DNA from: Cohnella mopanensis
GTDB lineage: Bacteria > Bacillota > Bacilli > Paenibacillales > Paenibacillaceae
Length of the DNA: 64,000 nt
NCBI RefSeq assembly: GCF_022352055.1
Contig: NZ_JAKRWM010000009.1
Location: 62,001-126,000, forward strand
Direction of reading: 5' to 3'
Positions within the stretch are counted from its first letter, which is position 1. Every line of letters starts with the position of its first letter. The translations under genes and the position numbers were made by a program. Shown in pieces: positions 45,703 to 55,060 of this stretch. Under the pieces are notes generated by a model. That model worked only from the letters and a program-made list of their open reading frames with translations. It was not told where the DNA came from and ran no database searches.

Positions 45703-47799
45703 TTAATCTACGGCTTCTTCAGAATCATCCACGTTCTCGGAATGGCTGCAAGCCGTGCAGTGATATTGGATTTCGCCTTTTACTCGTTTTTCAATCATTA
45801 GGCTTCCGCAGCTAGGGCAAGGCTTTGCCACTGGCTTATCCCAGGAAACGTACTCGCAACCGGGATATAGATTACAGCCATAGAACACCCGTCCCTTCTT
45901 GCTTCGGCGCTCGACGACATGGCCTTCTCCACATTTCGGGCATTTGACTCCCGTTTCCTTAATGATCGGCTTCGTATTCCGGCAATTCGGAAAGCCGGAG
46001 CAAGCGAGAAACTTACCGAAGCGTCCCATCTTATAAACCATCGGGCTGCCGCACTTGTCGCAAATTTCATCGGATGGCTCGTCTTTGATCTCGATTTCCT
46101 TCATCTCGTCTTCAGCGAAATTAAGCCGAACTTCGAACGATTTGTAGAATTCTCCGATAACATTAACCCAATCTTCGGTTCCCTCTTCGACATGGTCTAA
46201 GTCGCCTTCCATGTTCGCCGTAAATTCCGCGTCGAGAATTTCCGGGAAAAACTCTTCCATCAGTTGGATGACGAGTTCCCCAAGTTCGGTAGGGATGAAC
46301 TTTTTCTCTTCCATCGCCACATAATTTCTTTTCTGGATCGTCTCTAGCGTCGGCGCGTACGTACTTGGACGACCTATTCCGAGTTCCTCAAGCATTCTGA
46401 CCAGTCTAGCTTCCGTATATCGCGGAGGCGGCTGGGTAAAATGCTGCTTCGGTTCGATTTCCTTCGAATTGGCTTCATCTCCAACAACGAGCGCCGGAAG
46501 CAAACGGTCTTCGTCCGTCGTTCCGTCGTCATTCCCTTCCACGTACACCTTCATGAAACCGGCGAATTTCAGCTTAGACCCGTTCGCGCGGAAAATAACC
46601 GGGCCATTGCTCAGATCGACCGTCATCGTATCCAGAATGGCGGAAGCCATTTGGCTTGCTAAAAACCGCTCCCAGATGAGCTTATAGAGCCGCAGCTGGT
46701 CTTTCGACGTAAAAGCTTTAACCGAGTCCGGATCGCGCATGACAGAAGTCGGACGAATGGCTTCGTGGGCGTCTTGGGCGCCGGCGTTTTTCTTCGTATA
46801 TACACGAGGCGTCTCCGGCAAAAAGGGCTTTCCGTATTTACCGGTAATGTATTCGACCGCTTCCTCCTGCGCGATAGGGGAAATCCGGGTAGAATCCGTA
46901 CGCATATAAGTAATGAGACCGACCGTACCCTCTTTGCCGAGATCGACCCCTTCATAAAGCTGTTGGGCGATTTGCATCGTCTTGGAAGCTCTGAAGTTAA
47001 GCTTGCGGGCAGCTTCCTGCTGCAAGGAACTCGTAATGAACGGAGGAGACGGATTACGTTGCCGCTCTTTCTCCTTCACTTCCCCCACGGAGAAGTCTTT
47101 GCCCTTCATTAGGGCTAACACTTCTTTGACGTCCGCTTCGCTTTTCAGCTCTTTCTTGGTGCCGTGCAAGGAATGAAACTTCGCTTCGAAAGCCGACTTC
47201 CCTTTCTCAAGGTGCGCGGTAATGCTCCAATATTCTTCCGGGATGAACGCGTTAATCTCGTTCTCGCGGTCATAGATGAGCTTAACGGCGACCGACTGTA
47301 CTCTGCCCGCGCTTAAACCCTTTTTGACCTTCTTCCATAATAAAGGGCTTATTTTGTATCCGACTAAGCGGTCGAGTACACGTCTCGCTTGCTGTGCATT
47401 CACGAGATCCATATCGATGGGGCGAGGATTCTTGAAAGCATCTTTCACTGCTTGTTTGGTTATTTCATTAAAAACTACGCGGCACGCATCTTTCTCATCG
47501 ATTTCCAAGTAATGCGCCAAATGCCACGCGATCGCTTCGCCCTCTCTGTCGGGGTCAGCCGCCAGATAGATTTTTTTCACTTTTTTGCTGGCATCGCGGA
47601 GTTCTTTCAGAACGCTCCCCTTGCCGCGTATTGTAATATATTTGGGCTGAAAATCATTTTCCACTTCTACCCCGATCTGGCTTTTGGGTAAATCGCGAAT
47701 GTGCCCCATGGACGCTTTGACGATAAATTTACTTCCTAAATATTTGCCGATCGTCTTGGCTTTAGCCGGTGATTCTACGATGACGAGTGAATCCGCCAC
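45703..47799 (-). CDS. topA: DNA topoisomerase I
   Basis: Type IA topoisomerase that relaxes negative supercoils. The 698 residues start with the TOPRIM domain ([33 protein letters not shown] near residues 80-95). The catalytic Tyr lies in the [14 protein letters not shown] motif. Three C-terminal zinc ribbons follow, with Cys pairs in [16 protein letters not shown] and CPSCGSLM. I choose the GTG at 47799 ([10 protein letters not shown]); the ATG at 47805 lies almost on top of the AGGAGG site. Downstream of dprA. Confidence 0.96.
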   Translation of the reverse strand: MADSLVIVESPAKAKTIGKYLGSKFIVKASMGHIRDLPKSQIGVEVENDFQPKYITIRGKGSVLKELRDASKKVKKIYLAADPDREGEAIAWHLAHYLEIDEKDACRVVFNEITKQAVKDAFKNPRPIDMDLVNAQQARRVLDRLVGYKISPLLWKKVKKGLSAGRVQSVAVKLIYDRENEINAFIPEEYWSITAHLEKGKSAFEAKFHSLHGTKKELKSEADVKEVLALMKGKDFSVGEVKEKERQRNPSPPFITSSLQQEAARKLNFRASKTMQIAQQLYEGVDLGKEGTVGLITYMRTDSTRISPIAQEEAVEYITGKYGKPFLPETPRVYTKKNAGAQDAHEAIRPTSVMRDPDSVKAFTSKDQLRLYKLIWERFLASQMASAILDTMTVDLSNGPVIFRANGSKLKFAGFMKVYVEGNDDGTTDEDRLLPALVVGDEANSKEIEPKQHFTQPPPRYTEARLVRMLEELGIGRPSTYAPTLETIQKRNYVAMEEKKFIPTELGELVIQLMEEFFPEILDAEFTANMEGDLDHVEEGTEDWVNVIGEFYKSFEVRLNFAEDEMKEIEIKDEPSDEICDKCGSPMVYKMGRFGKFLACSGFPNCRNTKPIIKETGVKCPKCGEGHVVERRSKKGRVFYGCNLYPGCEYVSWDKPVAKPCPSCGSLMIEKRVKGEIQYHCTACSHSENVDDSEEAVD

Positions 47800-47857
47800 G
47801 TCCATTCCTCCTCTCCTACGGTCGACAAGTCCTCGTGCCTATGTGCTTATGTCTACA

Positions 47858-49060
47858 TTAAAGGACATGATATACAGAACCGGGTTGTTGATGAATCCGT
47901 CTTTTTATTAGTAAAGATAGCAGAACGGAGTGTAAATGTCCAAATGTCATCCCGGATTGGTTCGCGAGCTCGTCTATAGAACAAGCCCTTTCAAGCAAAA
48001 GTTCATAGAGCAGAAGCTCGTCAGGCGTAAGGTTTTCCGTTGGAATGCCACGTTCTGCGGTTGCTTCCACGGGTACAGGCGAAGCCGAAATCGAAGGTAG
48101 TCTATGAGCGTACGCATCAAAAATATCCGACTCGTCCAGCACCGGTTGAGCGCCTTTCCGAAAATATTCGAGCGCCCCCTTACTTCTTGGAGACGTGATC
48201 TGCCCGGGAACGACAAACACGTCCCTATTATAGCCTAATGCCAAGTCAGCGGTAATTAACGCCCCGCTCTTCTTCGCCGCCTCCACCACGATAACTCCTA
48301 AAGACAGGCCGACGATAATCCGGTTCCGCATCGGAAACAAGCCGGGCCTGAGGATCGTATCCGGCGGACTCTCGGAAATCAGCAATCCCGCATGGACCAA
48401 ATCGCGATAGAGCGCCTTGTTCTCCGGGGGGTAGCAGTTGTCCACCCCGCCGGCCAACACCGCTATCGTCCCGTAAGGAGCGCGTAAGGCGCCAAGATGA
48501 GCTGCCGTATCAATTCCCCTAGCGAACCCGCTAACGACCGCCATACGCTGAGCACAGCCCGCTCCGAGGTCTTCCGCCACCTTGCGGCCGTACCCCGTTG
48601 CTAAACGGGTTCCGACTATAGCAATCGCAGGATGGCTTACAAGCTCCCAGTTCCCCTTATAATAGATCACCCATGGAGGATCGGAAATGTGAAACAGTAA
48701 TTCGGGGTACTCATCGTCCAAATAAGTAATCACTTGAATATCCCGTTCTTCAAGTTTCCGATAACGCCGCTCTGCCGCTTCCTGTCGAAAGCTGGCGACC
48801 GCCGCCGTTGCTTGTCTTGCGCTAAGCCCCATATCTCTCCAATCCCCGGCCAGGAAGTCGGACACATGCCTTAACGAACCATTGCCCTTAGAGGCTCCGT
48901 ACAGGAGAATGCTTGCGATTGTAATTCTCCCTACTCCATCCGTCTCGTGCAACGCAATGAGCGCCTCACGGGATATTCCTGTCAGCCTAGCTTCCGAACG
49001 GCTTACGACTCTAACTTTGCTCTTCTCGGTATTCTCGTTCTCACTTTCATTCCCAAGCAT
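47858..49060 (-). CDS. dprA: DNA processing protein DprA/Smf
   Basis: Binds incoming single-stranded DNA and loads RecA during natural transformation. The 400 residues have an N-terminal helical domain with HhH-like GVGRITIASIL, the Rossmann domain with VGTRLATGYGRKVAEDL, SGFARGIDTAAHLGAL and NRIIVGLSLGVIVVEA, and a C-terminal winged helix (about 330-395). The start is placed at 49060 (MLGNESENE) because AGAGGAAGG lies upstream. The longer frame to 49096 runs into that site and the sucCD terminator. Confidence 0.94.
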   Translation of the reverse strand: MLGNESENENTEKSKVRVVSRSEARLTGISREALIALHETDGVGRITIASILLYGASKGNGSLRHVSDFLAGDWRDMGLSARQATAAVASFRQEAAERRYRKLEERDIQVITYLDDEYPELLFHISDPPWVIYYKGNWELVSHPAIAIVGTRLATGYGRKVAEDLGAGCAQRMAVVSGFARGIDTAAHLGALRAPYGTIAVLAGGVDNCYPPENKALYRDLVHAGLLISESPPDTILRPGLFPMRNRIIVGLSLGVIVVEAAKKSGALITADLALGYNRDVFVVPGQITSPRSKGALEYFRKGAQPVLDESDIFDAYAHRLPSISASPVPVEATAERGIPTENLTPDELLLYELLLERACSIDELANQSGMTFGHLHSVLLSLLIKRRIHQQPGSVYHVL

Positions 49061-49094
49061 CCTTCGCCTTCCTCTCTGTATTGTTAATCTACGC

Positions 49095-49135
49095 AAAAAA
49101 GCCTCCCACTCCCTCGCTAGAGGGGGCAGAAGGCT
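49095..49135 (-). terminator. intrinsic terminator of sucC-sucD
   Basis: An approximately 16-bp imperfect stem (AGCCTTCTGCCCCCTC with GAGGGAGTGGGAGGCT) around TAGC is followed by TTTTTTG on the minus strand. Confidence 0.88.
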
Positions 49136-49212
49136 GCTTGCCTTGCCGAATAATCGTACATACCGTCGGTCAGACGGCCTGTATGATTAGTTTATTTGAG
49201 TTTACTGTAGCA

Positions 49213-50139
49213 TTAACCTTTGCATTTTTCCAGTAAACCTTTTTCTTCGAGCACAGCGACAAGAGTAGCGCCCATGTCGGAAGGTGTCGGTGCTACGCGG
49301 ATGCCGCATGCTTCGAGTACCGAGATTTTCTCGGCAGCCGTTCCCTTGCCTCCGGAAATAATCGCGCCTGCATGTCCCATACGTTTGCCCGCTGGCGCGG
49401 TTGCGCCGCCGATGAAACCGACGACAGGTTTCGTCATGTTCGCTTTAACCCACTCAGCCGCTTCTTCTTCCGCCGTACCGCCGATTTCACCGATCATAAT
49501 TACGGCATACGTGTCCGGATCTTCGTTAAAGAGCTTGAGGATGTCGATGAACTCGGAGCCTTTAACAGGGTCTCCGCCGATTCCGACTGCGGACGATTGG
49601 CCGATTCCGCTCGAAGTCAGTTGGTGAACCGCTTCGTAAGTCAAAGTTCCCGAACGGGATACGACGCCTACGTGGCCTTTTTTGTGAATATAGCCCGGCA
49701 TGATGCCGATTTTGATCTCCCCTGGCGTAATAACGCCCGGACAGTTCGGTCCGATCAAGCGAGTTTTCTTGCCTTCCATGAAGCGCATAACTTTAACCAT
49801 GTCGAGTACCGGAATTCCTTCCGTGATACAGATGACAAGATCAAGCTCTGCATCTACCGCTTCCATGATCGCGTCTGCCGCGAAAGGAGGCGCTACATAG
49901 ATAACAGATGCAGTCGCGCCTGTTGCGTTAACAGCCTCTACTACCGTGTTAAATACCGGCAAAGAAACCGTCGTGCCGTTTTCCAAGTTAAAGTCAACGT
50001 TCGTGCCACCTTTACCCGGTGTAACGCCGCCAACCATTTGCGTACCATAGTCCAGTGCACCCTTGGCGTGGAAATTTCCCGTTGCGCCCGTGATGCCTTG
50101 GGTGATCACCTTGGTGTTTTTATCGATCAGAATACTCAT
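49213..50139 (-). CDS. sucD: succinyl-CoA synthetase alpha subunit
   Basis: Catalyses interconversion of succinyl-CoA and succinate with nucleoside triphosphate formation in the TCA cycle; the alpha subunit carries the phosphohistidine. The 308 residues start with the CoA-binding [21 protein letters not shown] (split; about 8-30) and end with the histidine region [17 protein letters not shown] near 246-262. ATG behind GGGGAG. It follows sucC by 31 bases. Confidence 0.97.
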   Translation of the reverse strand: MSILIDKNTKVITQGITGATGNFHAKGALDYGTQMVGGVTPGKGGTNVDFNLENGTTVSLPVFNTVVEAVNATGATASVIYVAPPFAADAIMEAVDAELDLVICITEGIPVLDMVKVMRFMEGKKTRLIGPNCPGVITPGEIKIGIMPGYIHKKGHVGVVSRSGTLTYEAVHQLTSSGIGQSSAVGIGGDPVKGSEFIDILKLFNEDPDTYAVIMIGEIGGTAEEEAAEWVKANMTKPVVGFIGGATAPAGKRMGHAGAIISGGKGTAAEKISVLEACGIRVAPTPSDMGATLVAVLEEKGLLEKCKG

Positions 50140-50170
50140 GATTACACACTCCCCGGTAGGTTCTCCCTAG

Positions 50171-51331
50171 TCATTTCACGAGCGACACGATTTTTTGCGC
50201 GCCGTCGGACATCGAATCGGCTGCCACGATGTTCAGGCCGGATCCGTTCAAAATTTCTTTACCTCTTGCCACGTTCGTACCTTCAAGACGTACGACAAGC
50301 GGACGATCAAGTCCGAGTTCACGAGCTGCAGCGACTACGCCTTCGGCAATAATGTCACACTTCATGATTCCGCCGAAAATGTTAACGAAAATCCCTTTAA
50401 CATTAGGGTCGGAAAGAATGATTTTGAAAGCTTCGGTCACTTTCTCTTTCGTTGCGCCGCCGCCGACATCAAGGAAGTTCGCAGGGGAACCACCGAAATA
50501 TTTAATGATATCCATTGTCGCCATAGCAAGTCCGGCTCCATTAACCATACAGCCGATGTTGCCGTCTAGAGCGATGTAGGAAAGATCGAATTTGGAAGCT
50601 TGAATTTCTTTAGCGTCTTCTTCGTCCAAGTCGCGAAGCTCGACGATGTCTTTATGACGGAATAGAGCGTTGGAGTCAAAGTTCAACTTCGCGTCAAGCG
50701 CCATAACGTCTCCAGCACCTGTAACGACAAGCGGATTGATCTCCGCGATGGAACAATCCTTTTCTTCGAATGCTTTGTACAAAGCAAGCATGAACTTAAC
50801 CGCTTTGTTGATTAGCTCGCCAGGAATCTTAATGTCATATGCCAATTGGCGCGCTTGGTACATTTGCAGTCCAACCGCTGGATCGACAACGACTTTAATG
50901 ATTTTCTCAGGGGAATGGGCAGCGACTTCTTCAATGTCCATGCCGCCTTCTTCGGAGCCCATCATGACGACGCGTCCGGTTCCCCGGTCAACGACGACGC
51001 CGATGTAATATTCTTTTTTGATGTCGCAACCTTCTTCGATCAGAAGGCGCTTAACTTCTTTACCTTCAGGACCCGTTTGGTGCGTGACCAATACTTTGCC
51101 TAGCAATTCTTTAGCGTAACTCGCTACGTCTTCTACGCTTTTGGCGATATTGACGCCGCCGGCTTTACCGCGTCCGCCCGCGTGAATCTGGGCTTTAACG
51201 ACGGTAACCGAGCTTCCGAGTTCTTTTGCTGCGCTTACGGCTTCATCGACGGTGAACGCCACTTTGCCGCGCGGCACGTTAACGCCATACTGCCTCAAGA
51301 CTTCCTTGCCTTGATACTCATGAATATTCAT
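50171..51331 (-). CDS. sucC: succinyl-CoA synthetase beta subunit
   Basis: ATP-grasp subunit of succinyl-CoA synthetase. The 386 residues begin [20 protein letters not shown], contain [15 protein letters not shown] near 45-60, the INPLVV segment, and end with the CoA-ligase domain including [18 protein letters not shown] and [15 protein letters not shown]. It is the first gene of a sucC-sucD unit. The region upstream holds palindromes and direct repeats that look like regulatory sites. Confidence 0.97.
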   Translation of the reverse strand: MNIHEYQGKEVLRQYGVNVPRGKVAFTVDEAVSAAKELGSSVTVVKAQIHAGGRGKAGGVNIAKSVEDVASYAKELLGKVLVTHQTGPEGKEVKRLLIEEGCDIKKEYYIGVVVDRGTGRVVMMGSEEGGMDIEEVAAHSPEKIIKVVVDPAVGLQMYQARQLAYDIKIPGELINKAVKFMLALYKAFEEKDCSIAEINPLVVTGAGDVMALDAKLNFDSNALFRHKDIVELRDLDEEDAKEIQASKFDLSYIALDGNIGCMVNGAGLAMATMDIIKYFGGSPANFLDVGGGATKEKVTEAFKIILSDPNVKGIFVNIFGGIMKCDIIAEGVVAAARELGLDRPLVVRLEGTNVARGKEILNGSGLNIVAADSMSDGAQKIVSLVK

Positions 51332-51401
51332 GACCCTGGCATCCTCCCGTTGTGCGCTTTAATATCAGTGCGGCCAATCGCTTATAATACAAATACAGAG
51401 C

Positions 51402-51459
51402 GTAGCCGTCACAGGTGACTTCCTTTTAGCGATGCTTGCATCGCTTGTAGCTGTCACAC
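51402..51459. promoter_or_regulatory. operator-like palindromes and direct repeats upstream of sucC
   Basis: The direct repeats GTAGCCGTCACA (51402-51413) and GTAGCTGTCACA (51448-51459) are 46 bases apart. Between them lie AGCGATGC-TT-GCATCGCT (51428-51445), a perfect 8-bp inverted repeat, and GTCAC-AG-GTGAC (51408-51419). The layout resembles binding sites for a dimeric regulator of sucCD; the regulator is unknown. No convincing catabolite (cre) site was seen. The rest of the 405-base gap holds the comM promoter and leader. Confidence 0.5.
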
Positions 51460-51631
51460 AAACGTATTTATGTAACAAAACCTTCACTATTGTAACACTA
51501 ATTGCTCTACGCTTCCTCACTTTTTCATCAATTTATTAGTCTGATTTGGCAATGGTTTCATCTCAATTCGATATGGAAACAAGGCAAACACATATATCTT
51601 TTGTATTTTATCCCTCGATTATTCGCTAGCA

Positions 51632-51660
51632 TTGACAGCTTCTTATGCCGATTGTATTCT
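51632..51660 (+). promoter_or_regulatory. sigma-A promoter of comM/yifB
   Basis: TTGACA (51632-51637, a perfect -35) and TATTCT (51655-51660) are separated by 17 bases. Transcription would begin about 70 bases upstream of the comM start codon. Confidence 0.8.
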
Positions 51661-51689
51661 TACATTAACAGCATATTTCGGAGAGGAAG

Positions 51690-51735
51690 CACCTTTCCCG
51701 TCAACGTTAACTTAGACGGAGGAAGGTGTTTTTTT
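51690..51735 (+). terminator. terminator-like hairpin burying the comM ribosome binding site
   Basis: CACCTTTCCCGTC (51690-51702) pairs with GACGGAGGAAGGTG (51715-51728) with one bulge. A run of seven Ts (51729-51735) follows, one base before the ATG. The right arm contains GGAGG, the only plausible ribosome binding site. Confidence 0.75.
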
Positions 51736-51736
51736 C

Positions 51737-53305
51737 ATGTACGTAAAAATCATGAGCGCTAGCGTGCTTGGCGTGGAAGGCCGATTTATCGAGGTTGAAG
51801 TGAATATTTGCTCCGGTTTGCCTCAGGTATCCGTCGTCGGATTACCCGATTCGGCGGTTCGGGAATCCGTAGAACGAGTTAGAGCCGCCATACAGAACGG
51901 AGGCATGAAATTTCCGATGGATCGGATCACGATCAATCTCGCTCCGGCGGATCTGCGCAAGGAAGGCAGCGCATTCGACCTGGCCATCGCCGCCGGAATA
52001 CTATGCGCGAGTGGACAAGTCGATGCCAGCTTGTTGGAGGATACGTTATTCATAGGTGAATTGTCCCTGAACGGGACGGTAAGGAATGTACCGGGAGTGC
52101 TTCCGATGACCGAATTAGCCCGCAGTGCCGGAATTCGAAGAATCATCGTCCCTCGGTCCGCCGTCGCCGAAGCATCTCTTCTTCCAGGAATCGAGGTTTT
52201 CGGAATTTCATCGCTGGCGGAATGGATTCATGGATTTGTCGATGAAGAAGATATCGCCCTTCGAGGGGGTTCAATCGGATCAAGTTCGAAGACGGGGCCA
52301 CAATCAATTCGATATTCACCTGGCTCCCGCACGACCGAGAATGATCTCGACTTGTCCGACGTCGTCGGACAAGAACAAGGAAAACGCGCGCTCCTCATCG
52401 CGGCTAGCGGAATGCATAACCTTCTTTTCGTTGGACCTCCGGGAACAGGCAAGACGATGCTTTGCCGAAGGCTTCCCACGCTTATGCCTCAACTCGACGA
52501 AGAGGAAGCGCTGGCCGTCACGAAAATTTTTAGCGTTTGCGGCAAGCTTAGCCAATCGACTTCCGGCCTGATCCGGGATCGATCCTTTCGAGCCCCTCAT
52601 CATACGATTTCGGCAGCAGGCTTAATCGGAGGCGGATCAATCCCAAGACCCGGCGAAGTCACGCTTGCTCATCACGGTATTTTATTTTTAGACGAGATGC
52701 CCGAGTTTTCTCGCGTTTGCTTAGAAGCATTGCGCCAACCTCTAGAGGATCGGGAGGTCACTATCGGGAGAGCAAGAGGAGTGTGTCGCTTTCCTGCTAG
52801 ATTCATGTTGGCGGCATCGATGAACCCCTGTCCGTGCGGATTTTATGGAGGATCGGTGTCCGACCGCCCTTGCACATGCACGCCGACGGCCATTGCCAGA
52901 TATCGCGCTCGGATGTCGGGCCCTCTTGCCGATAGGCTAGATTTACAAGTGGAGCTTCCACGCCAGGCAGTTAAACCGTCCAATGAAGCCCAGATGACTT
53001 CCGCGCAGGCGCGAGAGATCGTCATGGACGCGGTCGAACGGCAAAAATCCCGATATGCCAGGCACGGGATTCTGTGGAACAGCCAGCTGCAAGGACCGCT
53101 GCTGAAGAAACACGCGAAGTTAAACTCGGATGCCGAAATGCTGCTTCATCAAGTGTACGAGCAGCTCGGCCTTAGCTTTCGCGCGCATGATCGTATTCTT
53201 AAAATGTCCCGTACCATTGCCGATCTTGCCGGAAGAGAGCCCATTCTAGCCGAAGATGTCGCGGAAGCGATCAGCTATCGGTGTTTGGATCAGGTGATGG
53301 AGTAA
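51737..53305 (+). CDS. comM: ComM/YifB family Mg-chelatase-like AAA+ ATPase
   Basis: The only plus-strand gene in the window. ComM in Gram-negative bacteria is a helicase that promotes branch migration during integration of transforming DNA. The 522 residues have the N-terminal LonC-like domain (GLPQVSVVGLPDSAVRESVERVRAA, split; about 30-55) and the AAA+ domain with P-loop FVGPPGTGKTMLCRRLP near 230-246 and FLDEMPEFSRVCLEALRQPL. The cysteine-rich PCPCG...CTCTP zinc motif (about 370-385) and a C-terminal lid follow. A role in transformation fits the nearby dprA but is inference for this organism. Confidence 0.92.
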   Translation: MYVKIMSASVLGVEGRFIEVEVNICSGLPQVSVVGLPDSAVRESVERVRAAIQNGGMKFPMDRITINLAPADLRKEGSAFDLAIAAGILCASGQVDASLLEDTLFIGELSLNGTVRNVPGVLPMTELARSAGIRRIIVPRSAVAEASLLPGIEVFGISSLAEWIHGFVDEEDIALRGGSIGSSSKTGPQSIRYSPGSRTTENDLDLSDVVGQEQGKRALLIAASGMHNLLFVGPPGTGKTMLCRRLPTLMPQLDEEEALAVTKIFSVCGKLSQSTSGLIRDRSFRAPHHTISAAGLIGGGSIPRPGEVTLAHHGILFLDEMPEFSRVCLEALRQPLEDREVTIGRARGVCRFPARFMLAASMNPCPCGFYGGSVSDRPCTCTPTAIARYRARMSGPLADRLDLQVELPRQAVKPSNEAQMTSAQAREIVMDAVERQKSRYARHGILWNSQLQGPLLKKHAKLNSDAEMLLHQVYEQLGLSFRAHDRILKMSRTIADLAGREPILAEDVAEAISYRCLDQVME

Positions 53306-53346
53306 GATCGGTTCAATGCTTACGATCCTAAATCCAAATTCCAAAG

Positions 53347-53377
53347 AAAAAAGCAAGGAAACTAGTCGTTTCCTTGC
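53347..53377 (-). terminator. terminator overlapping the stop codon of the alarmone synthetase
   Basis: GCAAGGAAAC and GTTTCCTTGC are perfect 10-bp arms around a five-base loop (53353-53377), followed by TTTTTTC on the minus strand. The stem contains the last codons and the TAG of the upstream gene. Confidence 0.85.
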
Positions 53378-54096
53378 CCAATGTCGATCATCTCTAGCAA
53401 AGCTGCCGGTATTTGAAACTCCTGCTCGTTAATGATGATCCGTTTCGCCTTGGCGATCTCGTTGTTCTCATGATTTTCTTTGATTTCGGAGATTTCGTCG
53501 TGCAGCCGCTCCATTTGCTTATCCAAAGCCGCTGCGTTGTCTGCCGCTTCCTTCAACTCTTGCAGAAGACGCAGAGGTACGGCTTCGTTGTATTTGTAGA
53601 AAATTTTGTGCTCCAAGCTTGCCCAGAAATCCATGGCGATCGTGCGGATCTGCACCTCTACGCATACCTTTTCCTGCCTATCGGACATATACACCGGCAC
53701 TTCGACGATAAGATGCAGGCTTTGGTAGCCGTTAGGCTTCGGATTCTTGATGTAATCTTTCGTTTCCACGATCGTAAGATCGCTCTGGCTTCGAAGCATC
53801 TCGCTGATCCGATAAATATCGGTGACGAACGAACAAGTAATTCTTAAGCCCGCGATATCTTTGATCTTATCCCTAATGCTTGTAAAGGAAATATCGCAAC
53901 GCTTCCGATGGATCTTGTTCAAAATGCTTTCCGGAGACTTCAACCGCGATTTCGTGTGCTCGATCGGATTGTAATCATGTAGAAAATGAAATTCTTCTTT
54001 CAATATTTCGATTTTCGTTTCCAAGGAGTCGAGCGCGAATTTGTACATCATCATGAATCGGGTGATTTCATCCTTGAATTTCTTGAATTGTTCCAT
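53362..54096 (-). CDS. small alarmone synthetase of the YwaC/RelP (SAS2) type
   Basis: Synthesises (p)ppGpp from ATP and GDP/GTP without a hydrolase domain. The 244 residues contain the RelA/SpoT synthetase core: NPIEHTKSRLKSPESILNKI, DIAGLRITCSFVTDIYRI, PNGYQSLHLIVE and QIRTIAMDFWASLEHKI. The KSRLKSPESI and AMDFWASLEHK forms match B. subtilis YwaC better than YjbM. A C-terminal helical tail of about 30 residues (NEIAKAKRIIINEQEFQIPA) extends beyond the usual length of about 210. In B. subtilis ywaC is induced by cell-envelope stress; here only the sequence is known. Confidence 0.93.
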   Translation of the reverse strand: MEQFKKFKDEITRFMMMYKFALDSLETKIEILKEEFHFLHDYNPIEHTKSRLKSPESILNKIHRKRCDISFTSIRDKIKDIAGLRITCSFVTDIYRISEMLRSQSDLTIVETKDYIKNPKPNGYQSLHLIVEVPVYMSDRQEKVCVEVQIRTIAMDFWASLEHKIFYKYNEAVPLRLLQELKEAADNAAALDKQMERLHDEISEIKENHENNEIAKAKRIIINEQEFQIPAALLEMIDIGQGND

Positions 54097-54147
54097 CGGT
54101 ATTGGTAAGTTAGTCAGATTCGTTCACCCTTTAGCTAATAATGAGAG

Positions 54148-54180
54148 TTGATCTAAGTCGTGTTCCCTGACTTAGATCAA
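54148..54180. repeat. perfect 12-bp inverted repeat between hflC and the alarmone synthetase
   Basis: TTGATCTAAGTC (54148-54159) and GACTTAGATCAA (54169-54180) are perfect complements around a nine-base loop. No T run follows on the minus strand, so it is either a weak terminator of hflKC or an operator. Confidence 0.7.
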
Positions 54181-54193
54181 CCTCAAATACGTA

Positions 54194-55060
54194 TTATTTT
54201 CCGAGTAAAATGCGAGTGTAAGGCGAGTCGATCGGAAGCATGATAACCGGTTCGTTCTCTAGCGTCGTCACATAGCTTTGCAAAGTACGGTAGAAGTTGT
54301 AAAATTCCGGATCCTTGCCATACGCTTCGTTGTAGATTTTCGCGGCTTCCTGTTCCCCTTGCGCAATGATTTTCTTAGCATCGGCCTCCGCTTGCGCAAG
54401 CAATTCCGTAGCCGTGCGGTCGGCTTTGGACGTAATTTTACGAGATTCCTCGTCCCCTTCGGACAAGTAGCGGGCGGCGATCGATTGGCGATCCGAGATC
54501 ATCCGGTTATAGACGCTTTGTTTGTTCCCTTCCGGCAAGTCCGTGCGTTTAATTCGAACGTCTATGATCTCGATTCCGTAATTATCCCTTAGGATCGCAT
54601 CTGCGACATCCTTCGTGATATCGTCGTTAATATTGCCTCTCTCGGTGTTCTCACTAATTATATTATCATAATTAACTTCGGAAAGCTTCCGGCGAACGGA
54701 GTTATAGACGGCTTCATCGATCCTTTGGACGCCTCCGCTTAACGTTTGGACTGTTCTCAAGAAGCTTTGCGGGCTCTTGATTCTCCACACCGTATAGTTA
54801 TCGACGATGATGGGCTTCTTGTCTTTCGTCAGAATCGCAGTCGGATTGCTCTCATAGGTCATTTGATATTTGGGCAGTTGCGACACGCTCTCGATAAAAG
54901 GGATCTTGAGATACAAGCCAGGACTTTCCTCTACCCTTACCGCCTCGCCGAATTTAAGGACGACCTTATATTCCCCTTCCTTGACGATAAACAGCGATCC
55001 TGCGCCGATAATAACAACAACGACGATGGCAACGAGCCAGACGATTAACTTTTTGCTCAT
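54194..55060 (-). CDS. hflC: HflC, SPFH-domain modulator of FtsH
   Basis: Membrane-anchored SPFH/prohibitin protein that with HflK forms a large cage around FtsH in proteobacteria. The 288 residues have an N-terminal membrane helix (about 8-28), the SPFH domain with FIVKEGEYKVVLKFGEAVR, and a helical region with AQAEADAKKIIAQGEQEAAKIYNEAYGKDPEF (split) before the conserved YNFYRTLQSY. The ATG overlaps the hflK stop by four bases. B. subtilis lacks this pair; no ftsH is in the window. Confidence 0.93.
   Translation of the reverse strand: MSKKLIVWLVAIVVVVIIGAGSLFIVKEGEYKVVLKFGEAVRVEESPGLYLKIPFIESVSQLPKYQMTYESNPTAILTKDKKPIIVDNYTVWRIKSPQSFLRTVQTLSGGVQRIDEAVYNSVRRKLSEVNYDNIISENTERGNINDDITKDVADAILRDNYGIEIIDVRIKRTDLPEGNKQSVYNRMISDRQSIAARYLSEGDEESRKITSKADRTATELLAQAEADAKKIIAQGEQEAAKIYNEAYGKDPEFYNFYRTLQSYVTTLENEPVIMLPIDSPYTRILLGK

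Noticed and set aside
49372..50352. 326-residue plus-strand frame across sucD and sucC
   Set aside because: It runs opposite two conserved genes and through their intergenic gap; its Arg/Phe-rich composition is typical of shadow frames.
51502..51762. 86-residue frame upstream of comM
   Set aside because: It lies in the promoter and leader region, is hydrophobic by chance, and overlaps the comM start in another frame without a ribosome binding site.
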